Source: Diplosphaera chodatii
Taxonomy: Eukaryota > Chlorophyta > Trebouxiophyceae > Prasiolales > Stichococcaceae
Length of the DNA: 64,000 nt
Reading direction: 5' to 3'
Assembly: GCA_032358165.1 (NCBI GenBank)
Contig: JAALGY010000039.1
Span: 558,001-622,000 of the forward strand
Part shown: positions 59,942 through 64,000 of the stretch, one piece after another
Numbering within the stretch: position 1 is the stretch's first letter
How the letters are laid out: each line of letters opens with the position of its first letter
Notes under the pieces: generated by a model
Seen by the model: the letters and a program-made list of their open reading frames with translations, nothing else
What the model was told of the DNA's origin: nothing
The model's database searches: none
Position numbers and translations under genes: made by a program

Positions 59942-60740
59942 ATGGTCGTTACCCTCAAGCTGCCGGCAGCACGCGGTTTGCTGCTGCTGCTCCTGCTGGC
60001 CGTATCGTATTGCTCGCACTGGCGCAGAGCTGATGCAGCCGACAACAATGCAGGCGCAGCAACGCCGTATCACACAGGTGCTAGCTTATACTTCGGCATC
60101 CGGCCCGAGGCTTGCTGTGTGTGATTCACATCGGTGGCAAATCATCGGATCTGCGCTGCACCATGCAAGAGCAGGCCTTGCAGGTATGTACCCTGGACAT
60201 ACATGTGCAGCGAGCACGGCACATCTGCTGCAGCTCGGGAAAGCAGCATTAATATGCTCGGTTGCTGGCTGTGCAGGCACAGCCGCTGGGCTTGGTGTGG
60301 CTAACAACGCTGACAGTGAGCTGCCAGGCAAGCACACGCTGCACATCAACCGCCGGAACCTTTCCGCATTTAAAGGCACTTCCCATGCCCCCGCTGGCTT
60401 TCCCCCGGACGTCATTGGCAGCGGCCGCCGCCGCAGCCTGACTGGCGACATCGCAACCCCGGCGCCCAAACTGGTCATCAGCGACGAGGCTCTGCGCGGG
60501 GTTGCCAGCACCGTCCGGCCGACATCAAGCCAGGGGGACTCCGGGGGCCGGCCGGACCAGAACCAGGGGGGCTTCGGGGGTCTCTCGGACCCTGTTTCCC
60601 CCACGCCGGCGCCCACCTGCTCCCCAGACCAGCTGGCCCTGGCCAGAAAGGTGGCTGGCGACCAGTTGCAGGATGATGGGCAAGTTAACGCCGCCGACCT
60701 GGTCCGCAAGGGCATCAACCCATGCGGCCTTCGTCCCTGA
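59942..60740 (+). CDS. Secreted protein related to the helical array (TLHI module)
   Basis: Two exons joined in phase 1: 59942-60077 and 60277-60740; 199 aa. Exon 1 is a signal peptide (ARGLLLLLLLAVSYCS). Exon 2 contains PGKHTLHINRRNLSA, which matches the start of the mature region in the minus-strand array (GERTLHIGLPRSA and GRHTLQVPVTRSA). GRRRSLTGD, a Gly/Pro/Gln linker (SGGRPDQNQGGFGG) and a helical Cys-bounded end (CSPDQLALARKVAGDQLQ then NAADLVRKGINPC) follow. Placement 33 kb from the array on the other strand suggests a dispersed family member. Function unknown. The long single frame 59340-60740 that spans the intron is not the gene. Confidence 0.6.
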
Positions 60741-61335
60741 CGGATATGCAAGCATTTAGAAATACACCAACACATGTTCGCTGATGATGTGCGATGTTGC
60801 CAGGATGACGGCAGAGTGCCGCCACTGCAGGTGTGCATGAGGCTTAGCACTGAATGATGCAGTGTGTCGGTTGCAATGTCGCATGGTGGTACATTGGTGA
60901 TGCAGCAGCAGCAGCAGCGCAAGGTTCGTTGTGATATGACCTACTCGATGCTTCACTCAGCTTTGATGTGGGGGTTGACCTAGGCTGATATCCAGAGCTT
61001 GCAACATGTTCTATATGTTATGATGATGCCATCTGGCAGTACAATGCATCTCTGCCCTTGTGGTTCTCATTCTCAACAGAAATGCTTGCTGATGCCAGCA
61101 CCTATCACCGAGCTGCAAACAGGGTGGCTGCTGGTCGGTCGCCCCGCACCTAGGCGCAACCAACACCCATGTCGCACTGAAAGACACTGCAGCCAAACCC
61201 GAACAGCTGCTGATGTCCAGGTGCTGCCAACTGCTGATGCGCCACGACCATCATGTTTCTGCCGGGGCACGCTGGACAGATGCAGCCTTGCAGATGTCCC
61301 ACCACCCTGCCGCTGTGTCTCACTGACCCAGCCTG
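60741..61335. other. Convergent interval without a gene
   Basis: Lies between two genes that end toward each other. No exon supported. A CAG-type short repeat occurs near 60,904-60,920. Confidence 0.45.
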
Positions 61336-63830
61336 TCATGTGAATGCAGAGCGCAGCTCCTGTATCAGCGCCTGCAGCCGCGCTGCTGCTTCTGCCTGCA
61401 CGGCAGCGCCAGTTAGATGGGTGAGGCACCCTACGAGGCGGTTTGTTCAGCATGCATGGGGCGTAGCCGTGCCGAGTCGTGACCTTTGTAAGTTGGACAG
61501 CACCTAGCTCCTAGCCCACCCAGCTGCAGCACCAGATTGACAGCAGACATTTGTGCACCTCGGGGTCTGGGCTCTTCAGCCAGGGGGCCTGCAGGCCGTG
61601 GGCCGCCAGCGCCACATCAAACATGGGGCTGCCATAGACCCGCGCCTGGTTCCTGCAGGGTCGAGCGCAGACTGTTGCAGACCAGCGCCACACTCGTCAC
61701 GGTGGTGCTATGGGAGCCCACACCGCCAACTTATGACACTAATTTATTGGGCACGGCACCAGTGCTGCGGAACCACCTGAAGCTCCAGTTCTGGCCCGTG
61801 GACCAGGCTGCGCTGGGGGTGTCTGCGACCTTCGACAGCTGCTCCTCCCGTGCGCCGGACTTCACATACTCGCCACCCGCAAAGTTCTGCAGGGCAGTGC
61901 CAACCTCAGAGACAGCAGGCGATGACAGCCCTTCAGCTTGGTATGATTCTCCAACACCTGTTCCGAAGCATTCCTACTGTGCACACGACTGCTGTTTTCC
62001 AGGGTTGTACGGCACGCTGCAGGGTGCTGGATGCTAGCACAGAGTTGCATGCAGAAGGGCGCTGCGTCCAGACCGTGGCAAACCCTTCTTGGTCGACAAG
62101 ATCTGGAGCTACACGAAGGCGCTGCACACTAGATTGTGGTCGCGGAACCTGGCTTGGCCGCGGGAACGCACCGGCAGGTAGCAGCAGTCGGCGTCGGGGA
62201 GGGACAGGCACCCGCGCCGCTCGTTGCCCAGGTGCACCAGGGGGTCGCCCTGCGGCCGGTGCCAGCTGGCCAGCGCGCCCCACATGAAGCCCGAGCGGTA
62301 CCTGCACGGTGCTCGATGGATTGAGCTGTGTTTTGGGGATCAAAGTTTGAGTGTCATGGTATGCACATGGCAGTGGCTACTGTCGTTATCAAACACACCA
62401 AGAGCCCCAGGGCTGTCAGACCACCAAGTGCACCAATTGCATCTGTCCGACAGCTGAAGCAGCAGCCCGGCACCTGTACTGCTCCTTGGGGACGGGCTTG
62501 TTCTCGGAGGCCGCGTGCCAGAACCTGGCCTGGAAGGGCTCGTAGCGCCGGAAGGGCTCGAACCAGTTGCGCGTGCCCGCCAGCAGCAGCGCCAGGTCGT
62601 ACATCGCCGCGTGCCCAGAGCCCTGGAAACATGGCCGGACGCTTCAGCTGCCTCCGCCCTGGGAGTACCGCTTGAACGATGTAGGCGCGGATGCTATGCT
62701 AAGCCAGCTGGGTGACGAGCTGGGCAAACGCTTGCGCACATGAGGAACGTCGCTGGGTTCACACTATGCAAGGCACCGCACCTGCAGCTTCAAAAGGGCC
62801 GCCAGCTTGCGCATCGCGGCCTGCGCGGCGGCTGCGGTCTTTGGAGTCTCCTCCTCCAGCAGCTTCTCCAGCTGCGCAACTGCCTCCAGATCCTGCAGAC
62901 CACCCGACCATGTCAACAGGTGATTTCGCAGCCGCTGCCGAGTAGTCGGCAGCCTGACAGACGTTGTTGTAGTTTGCGATGCGGAAGGTGATGCCAAGCA
63001 GATGTGGGTACCATTGCATGCGATATGGCTCACAGACCTGCACAGCAGCGGTGCCCTGGTGGCGCTGCACAGTTCGTTACCCCCGCAACTGCTGCTCACA
63101 CAGGTGACGCAAGGGCGCCATCAGGTCGCGCATACGGTGCGTTTGCACTGGCACCACAGGTTGAGTCACCTCGGCAGTCGCCGCTGGCCGCTCCGGCGCG
63201 GCGTCCACGCCCAGGTCCTTTTCGTCCAGCTGCTCCGACTCCTGCTGCACATCAGCGGAGGAATTTCAGAGTGACGCAGAGCGGCACCACAGCACAGGCG
63301 GAGACGGTCGAGACATGTCTGCAGGTTGCCCTGGGCAGCAGACTACAACAACACTGCGACGGAACAGAGCATCACCTCGTCCTCGTCCTCTTCCTCCCCC
63401 TCCTGCGCATCGTCCTCGTCGTCGTCCTCCGACTCTGCGTCCTTGCGCGGCCGGCCAGGCGGCCGCTTGGCTGCTGCGGGGGTTTGCAGACGGTGTCAGG
63501 CCATGCAACCCCCGCCTGTGTTGACGGAGCGCATGACACATGCACGGTGCAAGCCTGCTGTGGTGACCAATAGATGTTGCGCCATGGCCACCACTTTCGC
63601 AGGTTCTCCTTTCTGCTGATCGGAAGCATCAGCCACTCTGAAGCACACTTGAAAGGGCACCTGCTTTGGCGGCGGCATGCCGGCCGCGCCGGGGCTGCTC
63701 CTTCTCGAGGTGCCTGTCCGAGGGCGGCGCCAGTTTGCGCAGCCCCCGGCTGGCGGTGGGCCCCGTCAGCATGTTGGGGTGCTGCACATTGGCGTCCGGC
63801 GCCAGCTGCTCCTTGGCCAGCCGCACGATC
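61336..63830 (-). CDS. Nuclear AT-hook protein, 5' end not resolved
   Basis: Minus-strand exons include 63661-63830, 63376-63470, about 63,090-63241, about 62,945-63,040, 62782-62892, 62474-62622, about 62,175-62,305, 61777-61886, 61559-61652 and 61336-61395 (stop). The first visible exon is charged (IVRLAKEQLAPDANV). The second has an AT-hook (KRPPGRPRK) followed by a long acidic run (ESEDDDEDDAQEGEEEDED). Later exons are helical (DLEAVAQLEKLLEEE, AAMRKLAALLKLQ) and aromatic-rich (NWFEPFRRYEPFQARFWHAA, YRSGFMWGALASWHRP), ending AEAAARLQALIQELRSAFT. The first exon starts in phase 2, so coding continues upstream, probably past the window edge. An AT-hook with an acidic stretch points to chromatin. 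I do not recognise the main domain, and two junctions (near 62,050 and 63,090) are unresolved. Confidence 0.5.
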
Positions 63831-64000
63831 CTGCGCGGGGCGGGAACATGCTGAGCTGACCACAGTGCAGCTGCCCACTGATGCGACAGAAGCATCACCC
63901 ATTGGGTACGACCTCTGCCGGGCTGTGCACCTAGCCGTGCTACAGGGTCTGATCCTGGGGCTTGGCAGAGAGCCAAAGCCGGACCCTCTCCCAGAGCCTC
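63831..64000 (-). other. Window edge, probable intron or upstream exon of the AT-hook gene
   Basis: Sequence upstream of the first supported exon of the AT-hook gene. The phase-2 start of that exon requires coding sequence further upstream. Confidence 0.3.

Noticed and set aside
59340..60740. 466-aa open frame
   Set aside because: It runs across a clear GT-AG intron. The real gene starts at the signal peptide at 59942 and splices to 60277.
60086..60922. 278-aa minus-strand frame
   Set aside because: It is antisense to the GC-rich second exon of the gene at 59,942-60,740 and has no motif or start context.
1..64000. CRISPR arrays, insertion sequences, tRNA or rRNA genes
   Set aside because: No regularly spaced repeats, transposase motifs with terminal repeats, or RNA gene signatures were seen by eye.

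Overview
The window looks like nuclear DNA of a chlorophyte green alga. It is GC-rich and dense in short introns (GT..AG, often GTGAGT/GTGCGT donors and TGCAG acceptors). Secreted proteins repeatedly carry an R-x-LLQ motif, and the predicted proteins include algal-type multicopper oxidase and hedgehog-type Hint proteins. No rRNA, tRNA, CRISPR array, bacterial operon or recognisable transposon was seen. All gene models below were built by eye: reading frames were joined across introns by matching exon phase and by comparing paralogues inside the window.

Layout. 1-803: tail of a low-complexity gene (+). 3,994-7,737 and 8,623-12,242: two tandem 13-exon Hint genes (+). 13,738-15,931: secreted two-Kazal-domain protein (+). 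16,570-26,855: minus-strand array of five paralogous genes for alpha-helical secreted or membrane-anchored proteins, the largest made of repeated phase-1 exons. 27,740-29,524: small cysteine-rich exons (+). 30,182-31,343: secreted PAN/Apple-like protein (-). 32,401-36,163 and 37,093-40,680: two further Hint genes, head to head. 42,426-43,396: PAN/Apple-like paralogue (+). 43,425-44,048: duplicated VWC-like cysteine motif. 44,222-46,928: PARP-like gene with an N-terminal membrane hairpin (+). 47,890-50,979: low-complexity coiled-coil gene (+). 52,004-57,791: 23-exon multicopper oxidase (-). 59,367-59,650: cysteine-rich exon (-). 59,942-60,740: secreted protein related to the helical array (+). 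61,336-63,830 and probably beyond the edge: nuclear AT-hook protein (-).

The strongest system is the four-gene Hint family. Each member is a signal peptide, an unrecognised secreted module, a linker, and then a complete hedgehog-type (Hog) autoprocessing domain with the CF start, the T/S-x-x-H position and the ASC motif. This is the architecture of animal Hedgehog with a different N-terminal cargo. Around it lies a neighbourhood of secreted proteins (Kazal, PAN/Apple, VWC-like, knottin-like, helical-repeat, oxidase). Their signal peptides usually sit on a separate exon ending in phase 1, and domains sit on phase 1-1 exons. The region therefore looks like an extracellular-protein cluster shaped by tandem duplication and exon shuffling.
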